A stretch of 64,000 nucleotides of DNA from Pelagibacterium halotolerans B2 (GCF_000230555.1 NC_016078.1:186001-250000), one strand, 5' to 3'; shown: positions 41,629 through 50,921, counted from the first letter of the stretch. Numbers and translations: made by a program. The notes: generated from the letters alone by a model not told the origin.

Positions 41629-42404
41629 CCGACCCCATCATCAAGTTCGACAAGGTCGTCAAACGCTTCGATGCCTTCACGGTCATCAACGAACTCGACT
41701 TCGAGGTTCAGCGCGGCGAGAAGGTCACCATCATCGGCCCGTCCGGGTCGGGCAAGTCGACAGTGCTGCGCATCCTCATGACGCTCGAGCCGATTTCCGA
41801 GGGCGTGGTCTATGTCGATGGCGATACGCTCTGGCACGAAAAGGCCAATGACGGCAGCCTCAAGCCCGCCGGCGAAGCCCATCTGCGCAGGATGCGCGAA
41901 AAGATGGGCATGGTGTTCCAGCAGTTCAATCTGTTTCCGCACATGACGGTGCGGCGCAACCTCACCGAAGCCCCGACCCAGGTTCTGGGCGTCTCGAAAG
42001 CCGAAGCCAAGGAGCGCGCCGACGAATTGCTCGAAATGGTGGGCCTGACCGCCCATGCCGACAAATACCCCCACCAGCTATCGGGCGGCCAGCAGCAGCG
42101 TGTGGGCATTGCCCGGGCGCTGGCCATGCGGCCCAAGATCATGCTGTTCGACGAGCCGACCTCCGCGCTCGATCCCGAACTGGTGGGCGAAGTGCTCGGC
42201 GTCATCCGGCGGCTCGCCGAAGAACACGATCTGACCATGCTCCTGGTCACCCACGAAATGAATTTCGCGCGGCAGATCTCCGATCGCGTCTGCTTTTTCG
42301 ACCACGGCAAGGTGCTCGAACAGGGTAAGCCCGAGGATCTGTTCACCGATCCAAAGGAAGAGCGCACGCGCGAATTTCTCAAGGCCGTCCTGGAAGACAA
42401 CTAG
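41625..42404 (+). CDS. ehuA: Ectoine ABC transporter ATP-binding protein EhuA
   Basis: A 259-residue ABC ATPase of the polar amino acid class: Walker [10 protein letters not shown] (38-46), [21 protein letters not shown]-loop, [15 protein letters not shown] signature, Walker [20 protein letters not shown] and the [22 protein letters not shown]-terminal block. It powers EhuBCD import and ends the transporter operon. Confidence 0.93.
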   Translation: MTDPIIKFDKVVKRFDAFTVINELDFEVQRGEKVTIIGPSGSGKSTVLRILMTLEPISEGVVYVDGDTLWHEKANDGSLKPAGEAHLRRMREKMGMVFQQFNLFPHMTVRRNLTEAPTQVLGVSKAEAKERADELLEMVGLTAHADKYPHQLSGGQQQRVGIARALAMRPKIMLFDEPTSALDPELVGEVLGVIRRLAEEHDLTMLLVTHEMNFARQISDRVCFFDHGKVLEQGKPEDLFTDPKEERTREFLKAVLEDN

Positions 42405-42527
42405 CGCTTCCTCACGGCCCCGGCAGCAAACGACCCATCGGGCAGGTTCCCGGTGGGGCTGTGGCTTGTGAAACTTTTCTTCGGAAGAATCTGGACGTTA
42501 GCCCCTGCGAAAGAGTAGCGTGCGCCG

Positions 42528-43052
42528 ATGCAAAAGCATTTGGCAAAAAGGGGCGCTGCCATTCGCCAGGCTCAAATCAAGCTCGACGACCGGGACCTGA
42601 AAATTCTGGCGATCCTCCAGCGCGAGGGCCGCATACCCAAGGCTACGCTCGCCGAACGGGTCAATCTCACGCCCACCCCGTGCTGGGAGCGCTTAAAGCG
42701 CCTCGAAGACGCCGGCATCATTGAAAGCTACGGTGCCCGCATCTCGCTGCGGGCCTTCGGCCCGCTGACAATCGTCTTCGTCCAGATCGAACTCGAAAGC
42801 CATCAGGCCGAGGATTTTTCCCGCTTCGAAGCCGCCATCGGCAAGATCGAGCGGATCGTCGAATGCTGGGCCGTGGGCGGCGGCATCGACTACATGCTCA
42901 AGATCATCACCCGCGACCTCGAAGACTATCAAAAGCTCATCGAGGACCTGCTCGCCGCCAAGATCGGCGTGCGGCGCTACTATTCCTACGTCGTCACGGC
43001 ACCTGTGAAGGATACGCCATTGCCGGTCAGCGCGGTGGCCGAGGCGGGGTAG
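42528..43052 (+). CDS. doeX: Lrp/AsnC-family regulator of ectoine catabolism
   Basis: A 174-residue Lrp-type regulator with an N-terminal extension, then a helix-turn-helix (LDDRDLKILAILQREGRIPKATLAERVNLTPTPCWERLKRLEDAGII) and a RAM domain. It matches the AsnC/Lrp regulator that accompanies ectoine degradation clusters (DoeX/AsnC), known to respond to pathway intermediates such as diaminobutyrate derivatives. It lies 123 bases after ehuA. The ATG at 42528 has a weak ribosome site (GAAAGAG). Confidence 0.85.
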   Translation: MQKHLAKRGAAIRQAQIKLDDRDLKILAILQREGRIPKATLAERVNLTPTPCWERLKRLEDAGIIESYGARISLRAFGPLTIVFVQIELESHQAEDFSRFEAAIGKIERIVECWAVGGGIDYMLKIITRDLEDYQKLIEDLLAAKIGVRRYYSYVVTAPVKDTPLPVSAVAEAG

Positions 43053-43076
43053 GGCTTTATCGGAACGAATACCGGT

Positions 43077-43095
43077 GATAGGATTTAATCCTATC
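43077..43095 (+). promoter_or_regulatory. Perfect inverted repeat, probable ParD operator
   Basis: GATAGGATT-T-AATCCTATC: two perfect nine-base arms around one base, just upstream of the antitoxin ATG at 43110. Type II antitoxins of the ribbon-helix-helix type bind such palindromes to repress their own operon. The assignment is by position and symmetry. Confidence 0.65.
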
Positions 43096-43109
43096 GAAAG
43101 GTCGACCCG

Positions 43110-43388
43110 ATGCGCACCACCAGACAGATGAGCGTCACGCTCCCCACCGAAATGGCCAGACTGGTCAAGGAAAAGGTTTCGACAGGCGAATACGCCAGCG
43201 AAAGCGAGGTGGTCCGCGACGGGCTGCGTGCGCTTGCTGAGCGTGATCGTGCGGTTGAGGCCTGGCTGCGCAACGAAGTGGCGCCGGCCTATGATGCCAT
43301 GCTTGCCGATCCCGAACGCGCGCAGCCAATAGAAGCGCTTCGCACACGGCTCCAAGAACACCATCGGCGCACCAGCACCAAAGACTGA
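43110..43388 (+). CDS. parD: ParD-like antitoxin (ribbon-helix-helix)
   Basis: A 92-residue protein with an N-terminal ribbon-helix-helix (RQMSVTLPTEMARLVKEKVSTGEYASESEVVRDGLRAL) that binds DNA, and a charged C-terminal tail that should wrap the ParE toxin. The toxin gene follows after two bases. A perfect palindrome lies just upstream. An ATG at 43128 is an alternative start. The pair sits between doeX and doeC, so it has entered the ectoine cluster as a module (inference). Confidence 0.87.
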   Translation: MRTTRQMSVTLPTEMARLVKEKVSTGEYASESEVVRDGLRALAERDRAVEAWLRNEVAPAYDAMLADPERAQPIEALRTRLQEHHRRTSTKD

Positions 43389-43390
43389 CT

Positions 43391-43699
43391 ATGATCCACA
43401 AGGTGCACTACCTGCCGGAAGCGGAAGCGCATCTTGTTGCCTTGTACGATTACCTTGCTGCTGAAGCCTCGCCAAAAATTGCCAACGATTACGTTGGTAG
43501 GTTGATCGGCATTTGCGAAAGTCTCAGCCACCAGCCGGAACGCGGCGTATCTCGATCCGACATTCGCCCCGGCTTGCGGACAATCGCTTATAGAAAACGC
43601 GCCGTCATAGCCTACTCCCTGATCGGCGATGTCGTAACGATAATCGGCATTTTCACTGGCGGCAGAGATTATGCATCCGGGTTGAGCGATTGGTCCTAA
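43391..43699 (+). CDS. parE: ParE/RelE-superfamily toxin
   Basis: A 102-residue ParE/RelE-fold protein: IHKVHYLPEAEAHLVALYDYLAAEASPKIANDYVGRL, then the GLRTIAYRKRAVIAYSLIGDVVTIIGIFTGGRDY sheet typical of ParE. ParE toxins poison DNA gyrase. It depends on the ParD gene before it. Its TAA stop overlaps the stop of the convergent aldo/keto reductase gene. Confidence 0.87.
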   Translation: MIHKVHYLPEAEAHLVALYDYLAAEASPKIANDYVGRLIGICESLSHQPERGVSRSDIRPGLRTIAYRKRAVIAYSLIGDVVTIIGIFTGGRDYASGLSDWS

Positions 43700-44625
43700 G
43701 GCAGCGTATGGCCCGCTGCCGTAAACAGCCGATACCATTCCTCCCGGCTCAGCTCCACATCCGACCCCGCCGCCGCTTCGCCGACGCGCTCCGGTTTGGT
43801 TGTGCCCAGAACCACCTGGATATTGGCCGGGTGCCGCGTGATCCACGCCACCGCGATGCCCGATGGCGTCACGCCATGGGTCTCGGCCAATTCGTCGAGC
43901 ACCGCGTTGAGCGCGGGAAACCGCTCGCGGTCGCCAACGAAAACGCCGTCGAAAAATCCAGCCTGGAACGGCGACCATGCCTGCAAGGTCATCTTGTTGA
44001 TGCGTGAATAGTCCAAGAGTCCGTTGTCCCGGCTCACCGACTGCTCGAGCCCGGCCATATTGGCCGCAACCCCTTGCGCGAACATCGGCGCGTGAGCGAG
44101 CGAAAGCTGCACCTGATTGACGACCAGCGGTTGACGCACCGCCGTCTTGAGCAGTTCGATTTGCCCTGGCGTATGGTTGGACACCCCGAAATGGCGCACC
44201 TTGCCCGCCGCATGCAAGGCATCGAATGCCGCGGCCACTTCCTCGGGTTCGACCAGCGTATCGGGGCGATGGAGCAGCAACACGTCGAGATAATCTGTTC
44301 TCAGCGCCGCAAGCGATTCATCGACGGTCGAAACGATATGGCTGGCCGAAAAATCGAAATACCCCTTGCGAATGCCGACCTTGGATTGAATGACGATCTG
44401 CTCGCGCTCGCCCGGCGATAGCGCAACCGCCTCGCCGAACCGCGCCTCGCATCTGTGCCGCTCCCCGCCATAGATATCGGCATGATCGAGCACATTGACC
44501 CCGCTACCGAGTGCGCCACGCACAAGGGCGGCGATCTCGCCATCCTCCATTTTCGCAATGCGCATCAAGCCCAGAACGACGCTGGAAACGTCCCGGCCGA
44601 GTGCGGGAATGCCATAGGTTTTCAT
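43696..44625 (-). CDS. Aldo/keto reductase (YdhF-like)
   Basis: A 309-residue NADPH-dependent aldo/keto reductase with the barrel motif VNVLDHADIYGGERHRCEARFGEAV (catalytic D and Y), K in IQSKVGI, LLHRPDTLVEPEEVAAAFDALHAAGKVRHFGVSNHTPGQIELL and the VVLGTTKPERV nucleotide-binding end. The physiological substrate is unknown. It is convergent with parE and lies inside the ectoine cluster but on the opposite strand to doeC/doeD, so a link to ectoine use is not evident. Confidence 0.9.
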   Translation of the reverse strand: MKTYGIPALGRDVSSVVLGLMRIAKMEDGEIAALVRGALGSGVNVLDHADIYGGERHRCEARFGEAVALSPGEREQIVIQSKVGIRKGYFDFSASHIVSTVDESLAALRTDYLDVLLLHRPDTLVEPEEVAAAFDALHAAGKVRHFGVSNHTPGQIELLKTAVRQPLVVNQVQLSLAHAPMFAQGVAANMAGLEQSVSRDNGLLDYSRINKMTLQAWSPFQAGFFDGVFVGDRERFPALNAVLDELAETHGVTPSGIAVAWITRHPANIQVVLGTTKPERVGEAAAGSDVELSREEWYRLFTAAGHTLP

Positions 44626-44812
44626 GTCGGATCGGACCTTGGGGAATTCGGGAAAGAAAGGGGCGAGTCGGGTCCGGCAGAATAACCCTCTTCGCTTCGA
44701 CCATCAAACAGTGAGAACCATCGCCTTACCCCCGGTCAGTTTGGCGCCCGCCTCTCCCCGTTCCCCGCTATGGTCGGCCCGGTTCCCCCGCTAACGAAGG
44801 ACTCCGTGCCCA

Positions 44813-46303
44813 ATGTCGAGCCTGTCCGCCAAATATGCCCCGTCCGGCCCCGCCGCGACGCTGACCGACCCTGAGCTGTTCTGCCAGTTGGCCCATATCG
44901 CCGGTCGCCCCGTCGCCGCTGCCTCGGGCGACGATATTGCCGTCACCGATCCTGCCACGGGCGATGTGATCGGCTCCATCCCGGCTTTGAGCGCAGAAGA
45001 ATCCTCTGCCGCCATTGATCGGGCTGAAGCCGCCTTTGTGCACTGGTCCGGGCTGTTGCCGCAGGAGCGCTCGGCCATCCTGCGCCGCTGGTACGATCTG
45101 ATCATGGATGCGCGCGAAGACCTAGCCCAGATCATGACCGCCGAACAGGGAAAGCCCATATCGGAATCACGCGGCGAAATCGCCTATGCGGCGTCCTTTG
45201 TCGAGTTCTTCGCCGAGGAAGCCAAACGCCCCAATATCGAATCCGTCACTTCGCACCTCCCCGATGCTGAAGTTGAAATCTGGCGCGAACCGGCCGGCGT
45301 TGCAGCGCTGATCACCCCCTGGAATTTCCCCTCGGCCATGATCACCCGCAAGGCCGCCGCCGCTCTGGCTGCCGGCTGCACCTGCCTTGTCCATCCCTCC
45401 TCGGAAACCCCGTTTTCGGCAACCGCCCTTGCCGTCCTCGCGGCCCGCGCCGGCATCCCCGCCGGGGCCTTCAACGTCGTAACCGGCGAGGCTCCCACCG
45501 TCGTCGAACCCTGGACCGCGGACGCCCGCGTGCGCGTTTTGTCCTTCACCGGCTCCACCGAAATCGGCAAGCTGCTCTATCGCCAGTCGGCCGGCACCGT
45601 GAAACGCCTCGTCATGGAATTGGGCGGCCACGCCCCGTTTATCGTCTTTACCGACGCCGATCTCGATCAGGCGGTCGAAGAGGCCATAAAGGCCAAGTTC
45701 GCCACCTCCGGGCAGGATTGCCTGGGCGCCAACCGGTTCTTCATCGACCGCCGCATCTACGAAAGCTTTGCCGAACGCTTCGCCGAAGCGGCCGCCGCCC
45801 TTTCGGTCGGCCCCGGTTCAACCGATCCCGATATCGGCCCCCTGATGAACGAAAAGGCCATCGCCAAGCAGGTCTCCCATGTCGAGGATGCTCTGGCCAG
45901 GGGCGCCAAATGTCTGACCGGCGGCAAGGTGGACGGCCGAGGGCCTTTGTTCTTCCAGCCCACGATCCTGTTCGACGTGCCCGCCGATGCCCTCATCATG
46001 AACGAGGAAACCTTCGGCCCCGTCGCCGCGCTTTGCCCCTTCGACAGCGAAGAGGAGGCCATCGCCCGCGCCAACGCCACCGAATACGGGCTGATCGCCT
46101 ATCTCCATACAATGGACCCGCGCCGCATCTATCGTGCGTCGCGCCAACTCCAGTTCGGCATGGTCGCCGTCAACCGCACCAAGGTCACCGGCGCACCGAT
46201 CCCGTTTGGCGGCTACAAGCAGTCCGGCATGGGCCGCGAAGGCGCCCGGCTGGGCATGGAGGAATTCACGGAAGTCAAATATGTCTGCCGCGACTGGGCC
46301 TAG
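44813..46303 (+). CDS. doeC: Aspartate-semialdehyde dehydrogenase of ectoine catabolism (SSADH-like)
   Basis: A 496-residue aldehyde dehydrogenase. The active site is C303 in GQDCLGANRFF; the general base is E269 in MELGGHAP; N171 in TPWNFPSA stabilises the intermediate. It is of the succinate-semialdehyde dehydrogenase type. Located before doeD and after the ectoine genes, it should oxidise aspartate semialdehyde to aspartate. A secondary role with alpha-ketoglutarate semialdehyde or succinate semialdehyde cannot be excluded. Confidence 0.86.
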   Translation: MSSLSAKYAPSGPAATLTDPELFCQLAHIAGRPVAAASGDDIAVTDPATGDVIGSIPALSAEESSAAIDRAEAAFVHWSGLLPQERSAILRRWYDLIMDAREDLAQIMTAEQGKPISESRGEIAYAASFVEFFAEEAKRPNIESVTSHLPDAEVEIWREPAGVAALITPWNFPSAMITRKAAAALAAGCTCLVHPSSETPFSATALAVLAARAGIPAGAFNVVTGEAPTVVEPWTADARVRVLSFTGSTEIGKLLYRQSAGTVKRLVMELGGHAPFIVFTDADLDQAVEEAIKAKFATSGQDCLGANRFFIDRRIYESFAERFAEAAAALSVGPGSTDPDIGPLMNEKAIAKQVSHVEDALARGAKCLTGGKVDGRGPLFFQPTILFDVPADALIMNEETFGPVAALCPFDSEEEAIARANATEYGLIAYLHTMDPRRIYRASRQLQFGMVAVNRTKVTGAPIPFGGYKQSGMGREGARLGMEEFTEVKYVCRDWA

Positions 46304-46310
46304 ATGCACC

Positions 46311-46441
46311 GCCTGTCCGGTGCGGAGCGGCTGCAAATGGCGTCCGCCTGCGCTTCCGGTGCTCACGTATTGATATACGCTCCGCTCCGGTTCTCGACGG
46401 CCACCATTTTCGCCACCTCCGCCCCGCACATCCGGCACATC
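46311..46441. repeat. Large imperfect inverted repeat between doeC and doeD
   Basis: Nested pairings: CCGGTGC (46356-46362) with GCTCCGG (46384-46390), inner CGTAT (46366-46370) with ATACG (46375-46379), and outer GTGCGGAG against CTCCGCCCCGCAC. The sequence resembles a dispersed intergenic palindrome. It fills the 172-base spacer and may limit doeD expression relative to doeC. Confidence 0.5.
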
Positions 46442-46475
46442 TATTGCGAAATTCAAGTTCAATAAGGACCAAAAA

Positions 46476-47846
46476 ATGCTCACCAACGATCAGCTCGACC
46501 AGTGGGATCGGGAAAATTTCTTCCACCCCTCGACCCACCTCGCCCAGCATGCGCGCGGCGAAAGCCCCAACCGCATCGTCAAGACCGCATCGGGCGTCTA
46601 TATCGAGGATCGTGACGGCAACAGGCTGCTCGACGCCTTTGCCGGGCTCTATTGCGTCAATGTCGGCTATGGCCGCACCGAAATTTCCGAAGCCATTGCC
46701 GAACAGGCCAAAGAGCTTGCCTATTATCACGCCTATGTCGGCCACGGCACCGAAGCCTCGATCACGCTGGCCAAGATGGTGCTCGACCGCGCGCCGAAGG
46801 GAATGAGCAAGGTCTATTTCGGGCTCGGTGGGTCCGACGCCAACGAGACCAACATCAAGCTGGTCTGGTACTACAACAACATCCTGGGCCGCCCGGAAAA
46901 GAAAAAGATCATCTCGCGCTGGCGCGGCTATCACGGCTCGGGGCTGATGACCGGCTCGATGACCGGGCTCGCGACCTTCCACAACAAGTTCGACCTGCCG
47001 CTCTCCCAGGTGATCCACACCGAGGCGCCCTACTATTACCGCCGCCCGCGCCGCAACATGAGCGAGGCCGAATTCGTCCTCCACTGCGCCGCCGAGCTCG
47101 AAGCGCTGATCGCGCGTGAAGGCGCCGACACCATCGCCGCCTTTATCGGCGAGCCCATTCTGGGTACAGGCGGTATCGTTCCGCCCCCAGCGGGCTATTG
47201 GGAAGCCATCCAGCAGGTCCTCGAAAAGCACGATATCCTGCTCATCGCCGACGAAGTGGTCACCGGCTTTGGACGGCTGGGCACCATGATGGGGTCCGAT
47301 CATTACGGCATGCGCCCCGATCTCATCACCATCGCCAAGGGCCTGACCTCGGCCTATGCCCCGCTCTCGGGTTCGATCGTGGGCGACAGGATGTGGCAGG
47401 TCTTGATGGACGGCACCGATGAAAACGGCCCCATCGGCCATGGCTGGACCTATTCGGCCCACCCCATCGGTGCTGCTGCCGGTATCGCCAACCTTAACCT
47501 CATCGACAAGCTGGGGCTTGTGGAAAACGCGGGGAAAACCGGTGCATATCTCAACGCGCGGATGAGCGCCGCGCTCGGCGATCACGCCAATGTGGGCGAA
47601 GTGCGCGGCGAGGGCATGCTGTGCGCCGTCGAACTGGTCAAGGACCGCGACAGCGCCACCTTCTTTGACGCTTCAGAGAAAGTGGCACCGCGTGTTGTCG
47701 GCGAAATGGCAAAGCTGAGCGTCATCGCCCGCGCCATGCCGCAGGGCGATATCATCGGCTTTGCGCCGCCCCTGTGCCTGAGCGAGGCCGAGGCCGATAT
47801 CGTCGTGGAAAAGACCGCCGCCGCCGTCAAATCGGTGCTCGGCTGA
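46476..47846 (+). CDS. doeD: Diaminobutyrate transaminase of ectoine catabolism (class III)
   Basis: A 456-residue class III aminotransferase with the PLP phosphate loop GLGGSDANE (116-124), D259 in [15 protein letters not shown] and the Schiff-base K288 in [15 protein letters not shown]. DoeD moves the amino group of L-2,4-diaminobutyrate to give aspartate semialdehyde, the substrate of DoeC. An omega-amino acid:pyruvate aminotransferase is the general family. AAGGA lies before the ATG. Confidence 0.87.
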   Translation: MLTNDQLDQWDRENFFHPSTHLAQHARGESPNRIVKTASGVYIEDRDGNRLLDAFAGLYCVNVGYGRTEISEAIAEQAKELAYYHAYVGHGTEASITLAKMVLDRAPKGMSKVYFGLGGSDANETNIKLVWYYNNILGRPEKKKIISRWRGYHGSGLMTGSMTGLATFHNKFDLPLSQVIHTEAPYYYRRPRRNMSEAEFVLHCAAELEALIAREGADTIAAFIGEPILGTGGIVPPPAGYWEAIQQVLEKHDILLIADEVVTGFGRLGTMMGSDHYGMRPDLITIAKGLTSAYAPLSGSIVGDRMWQVLMDGTDENGPIGHGWTYSAHPIGAAAGIANLNLIDKLGLVENAGKTGAYLNARMSAALGDHANVGEVRGEGMLCAVELVKDRDSATFFDASEKVAPRVVGEMAKLSVIARAMPQGDIIGFAPPLCLSEAEADIVVEKTAAAVKSVLG

Positions 47847-47896
47847 TCCGTCCGTCACAGGGGTCGCCCGGCGTGCCGAAATCAAATCGGGCGCCG

Positions 47897-47918
47897 GGCC
47901 GATGAACGGCCTTGTTTT
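47897..47918 (+). terminator. Terminator after doeD
   Basis: GGCCG (47897-47901), loop ATGAA, CGGCC (47907-47911), then TTGTTTT. A longer GCCCGGCG/CGCCGGGC pairing lies just before it. Together they probably end the doeCD transcript before the cold-shock gene. Confidence 0.65.
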
Positions 47919-47950
47919 GGGCGCAGTAGCGCTGTAATGATTGTTCTCAT

Positions 47951-48023
47951 ACGTTCGATGCGCTTGGCTACCTGATCTGCCGGTTCTTCCGGTCACTTGG
48001 ATATCCTTTATTGCAAGACGTTG
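47951..48023 (+). promoter_or_regulatory. Conserved 5' leader of the first cold-shock gene
   Basis: This block is shared with 57312-57383 upstream of the second cold-shock gene, including CTTGGCTACCTGATC, a CCGG-loop-CCGG stem with different loop sequence, ACTTGGATATCCT and AGACGTTG. Leaders of csp messages often act as temperature-responsive RNA structures. Conservation of untranslated sequence between paralogues supports such a role here (inference). Confidence 0.6.
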
Positions 48024-48074
48024 GGTTCGGCGCATGTCGCGCCCGAACTATTCGCCATTCGAAAGGATCTCTAG

Positions 48075-48284
48075 ATGATCACTGGCAAAGTCAAATTCTT
48101 CAACACCACCAAGGGCTTCGGCTTCATTCAGCCCGACCAGGGCGGCCAGGACGCCTTCGTTCACATTTCCGCTGTAGAGCGCTCGGGCATGTCGACCCTC
48201 GTCGAAGGTCAGGCCGTTTCCTACGAGCTGGAAAAGGGCCGTGACGGCCGCGCTTCCGCTGTGAACCTGCAGCCGGCTGATTGA
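48075..48284 (+). CDS. Cold-shock protein (CspA family)
   Basis: A 69-residue single cold-shock domain with RNP1 KGFGFI (13-18) and RNP2 DAFVHIS (about 26-32). It binds single-stranded RNA/DNA and melts secondary structure during cold or stress. GAAAGGATC precedes the ATG. It has the paralogue at 57460 and a matching leader. A strong bidirectional terminator follows. Confidence 0.95.
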   Translation: MITGKVKFFNTTKGFGFIQPDQGGQDAFVHISAVERSGMSTLVEGQAVSYELEKGRDGRASAVNLQPAD

Positions 48285-48317
48285 TTTCAGGCATTCGCCT
48301 CGAAATCCAGGGTTTCG

Positions 48318-48344
48318 AAAAGGCCGCCGCAAGGCGGCCTTTTT
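48318..48344 (+). terminator. Bidirectional terminator
   Basis: AAAAGGCCGCC, loop GCAA, GGCGGCCTTTTT: an eight-GC stem flanked by A-run and T-run, so it can stop transcription from both the csp gene and the convergent DUF1697 gene, whose stop codon is at 48343-48345. Confidence 0.88.
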
Positions 48345-48864
48345 ACGTCAGCGCCCCGGCCATCTCCGCCAGTTTGGCGATGGTGTTCATGTTGCGCGCC
48401 GTACCGGCCTTGGCGGCGGGGATGACCAGCTTGGACCGTCCCATCCCCGAGCCGTAGGACACATAGATTTCACGCTTGCCCAGCGCGATTTCCTCGTCCT
48501 CGGCCCGGTTGCGCACGCTGTCCAGCGCCGCCTTCTCAGGCCTTTCATCGAGAAAGATCGCCACAGTGAAATTGGGCTTTGCCGCGGGAAATGGATTGTC
48601 CTTCAAAACCGCCGTCATCTCTTCGGCGGTCCGCACCAAAACCCCCACCGGTTTGCCCGCATAGGCTGCCAGCCGGTCCTCGAGCGCCTTGCGCACCTGC
48701 GCTTCGCTCAGCGCCGAAACGAAAACCACATTGCCGCTCGCGATATAGGTGGTGATGTTCTCAAACCCCGCCGCCTCGCACATGGCCTTTAATTCGCTCA
48801 TGGGCAATTTGCCGGTGCCACCCACATTGACGGCCCGCAGCAGCGCCACATAAGCGCCCATCAT
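48343..48864 (-). CDS. DUF1697 protein
   Basis: A 173-residue protein of the DUF1697 family (PF08002): YVALLRAVNVGGTGKLPMSELKAMCEAAGFENITTYIASGNVVF at the start, VLVRTAEEM and FLDERPEKAAL in the middle, and SKLVIPAAKAGTARNMNTIAKLAEM at the end. The family has a ferredoxin-like repeat fold and no known function. It overlaps the upstream oxidoreductase gene by four bases (ATGA), so the two are coupled. Confidence 0.9.
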   Translation of the reverse strand: MMGAYVALLRAVNVGGTGKLPMSELKAMCEAAGFENITTYIASGNVVFVSALSEAQVRKALEDRLAAYAGKPVGVLVRTAEEMTAVLKDNPFPAAKPNFTVAIFLDERPEKAALDSVRNRAEDEEIALGKREIYVSYGSGMGRSKLVIPAAKAGTARNMNTIAKLAEMAGALT

Positions 48865-49844
48865 GACGCTCCGGTCTTAAACAACACCTTGCCCTTGCGC
48901 CCCGGCGTCTGCGCGGCGGCAACGGCCGCTGCATAGTCATCGAGCCCATAAATGCCATCCACATCGAGCGGCAACTGGCCCTTGGCGGCCAAACTCACCA
49001 GTTCCCCGATCATGCGCGCCTTGTCCGCGCCGGCCAGCTCGCCAGTGACCTTGGCGCCCCAGAACCCCTTGATGGTGAGCTGCTTGAAAATGATCGGCCC
49101 GGAATCGAGCGCCATCGGCTCGCCCGTCGCCGTCCCGAAGGTGACGAGAAGGCCCTTGTAGCCGAGCAGCGTCGCCAGATCGGACACCAGTTTCCCGCCC
49201 ACCGAATCCACGGCCGCACGCGCGCCATCCTCGCCGATTATCGCCCGTGCCTGTGCCACCCAATCGTCTGCGTCGGTGGAAATGACATTCTCCATGCCCG
49301 CCTGCGCCAGCTCATCGGCCGCCGCCTGCCGCCGCACCAGATTGAGAACGTTGACGCCCCGCGCCCGCGCCAACCCGTAAAACACCTTGCCCACAGCCCC
49401 GTTGGCCGCGGTCTGGATCACCCAGTCGCCTTTGCCCACATCGAGAAATTCCAGCAGCGAAATGGCGCTGAACGGCATGGAGAGAAGTTGGGACGCCGCC
49501 TCGTCGCCGATCGCATCGGGCACCGGCACGATGGTATTGGCGGCGGCGAGATAGAACTCGGCCCATGTCCCCGCGCCATTGGCCACCACCCGCTTGCCCG
49601 CAAGCGCGCCATCGACCCCGGGCCCCACCGCTTCGATCACCCCCACGGCCTCGCTGCCGCCGATGGCGGGCAGGGCGGGCTTGTAGCCGTAATTGCCCGA
49701 GATCGTCCAAAGGTCGTGATTGTGGATCGGGGACAGGATGGTGCGGATCAGCACCTGCCCTTCGCCCGGCTCGGGCCTTGCCACATCGGCTACGCCCAGA
49801 ACCTCGGCTGCGGCGCCGAACCGGCTGTATTGAAGCGAACGCAT
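48861..49844 (-). CDS. MDR-family alcohol dehydrogenase/quinone oxidoreductase
   Basis: A 327-residue medium-chain dehydrogenase/reductase with a GroES-like N-terminus (LSPIHNHDLWTISGNYGYKPALPAIGGSEAVGVIEAVG) and a Rossmann domain (WVIQTAANGAVGKVFYGLARARGVNVLNLVRR). Catalytic zinc cysteines are absent, so it is likelier a quinone/enoyl reductase than a zinc alcohol dehydrogenase. The ATG at 49844 is preceded by CAGGGA. Substrate unknown. Confidence 0.87.
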   Translation of the reverse strand: MRSLQYSRFGAAAEVLGVADVARPEPGEGQVLIRTILSPIHNHDLWTISGNYGYKPALPAIGGSEAVGVIEAVGPGVDGALAGKRVVANGAGTWAEFYLAAANTIVPVPDAIGDEAASQLLSMPFSAISLLEFLDVGKGDWVIQTAANGAVGKVFYGLARARGVNVLNLVRRQAAADELAQAGMENVISTDADDWVAQARAIIGEDGARAAVDSVGGKLVSDLATLLGYKGLLVTFGTATGEPMALDSGPIIFKQLTIKGFWGAKVTGELAGADKARMIGELVSLAAKGQLPLDVDGIYGLDDYAAAVAAAQTPGRKGKVLFKTGAS

Positions 49845-49931
49845 TGTAAATCCCTGGCTTGAAAACATAAAAAAGGGCCGGCAAAGATAGGTGCCTCCGG
49901 CGCGCGATCAACTGACGTAAAATGTCGCGGC

Positions 49932-50792
49932 CTAGCTGCGGCCGGCCTCATCGAGCGCCGCGAAATCCTCGTCCGACAGTTCGATCTCCGCCGCCGCGAC
50001 GTTTTCCTCAAGGTGAGCCACTTTCGATGTTCCCGGAATGGGCAGCATCACCGGGCTGCGCTTGAGCACCCAGGCCAAAGCGATCTGGCTGGGCGCCGCG
50101 CCGTGCTGTTTCGCGATGCCGTCCAGCACCGATCCGGGCTTTGCCAGATCGCCCGCCGCCAGCGGGAACCAGGGGATGAACCCGATGCCGTGCTGCTGGC
50201 AATAATCGAGCACCTCCTCGCTCCCGCGATCGACGAGGTTGTAGCGGTTCTGGACCGTTGCGACCGGAAACACCTTCCGGGCCGCTTCGATCTCCTCGAT
50301 GCTCACCTGGCTCAGTCCGGCATGGGCGATGATACCCTGATCGAGCAGCATCCTGACCGCGCCGAACTGTTCGTCACGCGGCACGCGCGGATCGATGCGG
50401 TGGAGCTGCCAGAGCGCGATCTGCTCGACCCCAAGTTTTTTCAAACTCTTTTGCGCCTGCTCGATCAGATAGTCGGGCATGCCGTTGGGCGCCCAGCGGT
50501 CCGGCCCGGCGCGCGTCAGCCCCGCCTTGGTCGCCACCAGCAGGCCGTCATAGGGGTGCAGCGCCTCGCGGATCAGCTTTTCGGATACGTCCGGACCGTA
50601 GGAATCGGCGGTGTCGATGAAATTGACGCCAAGTTCGGGCAGGCGCTTCAGCGTCGCGATCGCTCCGTCATGATCGGCAGGCGGACCCCAGATCCCTCGC
50701 CCGGTGATGCGCATGGCGCCGAACCCCAGCCGGTTGATTGTAAGATCACCCAGCGAGAATGTGCCTGAGGCAGCGGCGTTGATATCGCTCAT
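49932..50792 (-). CDS. Aldo/keto reductase
   Basis: A 286-residue aldo/keto reductase: [42 protein letters not shown] (catalytic D and Y), LLVATKAGL (catalytic K), [18 protein letters not shown], and the nucleotide-binding [22 protein letters not shown] end. AAGGA lies before the ATG at 50792. It lies upstream of the MDR gene on the same strand with an 87-base gap. Substrate unknown. Confidence 0.9.
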   Translation of the reverse strand: MSDINAAASGTFSLGDLTINRLGFGAMRITGRGIWGPPADHDGAIATLKRLPELGVNFIDTADSYGPDVSEKLIREALHPYDGLLVATKAGLTRAGPDRWAPNGMPDYLIEQAQKSLKKLGVEQIALWQLHRIDPRVPRDEQFGAVRMLLDQGIIAHAGLSQVSIEEIEAARKVFPVATVQNRYNLVDRGSEEVLDYCQQHGIGFIPWFPLAAGDLAKPGSVLDGIAKQHGAAPSQIALAWVLKRSPVMLPIPGTSKVAHLEENVAAAEIELSDEDFAALDEAGRS

Positions 50793-50860
50793 GATGCAGT
50801 CCTTCGTTTTCAGGCACCCTAACGCCTTCAATGGGGCCAACCCAAGGCCCCATGGCATGA

Positions 50861-50894
50861 AAAAGGCCGGCACGCGAAACCTCGCGTGCCGGCC
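50861..50894 (-). terminator. Terminator after phoX
   Basis: A perfect 13-pair stem, GGCCGGCACGCGA (50865-50877) and its complement (50882-50894), loop of four bases, with AAAA on its left. Read on the minus strand the stem is followed by TTTT, so it ends the phoX transcript. Confidence 0.88.
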
Positions 50895-50921
50895 CGGCAG
50901 TTATCGCAATGGGCTGGTGGT

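Noticed and set aside
44813-46303. Alpha-ketoglutarate semialdehyde dehydrogenase completing an L-arabinose route
   Set aside because: The gene is next to doeD and far from the sugar genes; DoeC is the simpler reading.
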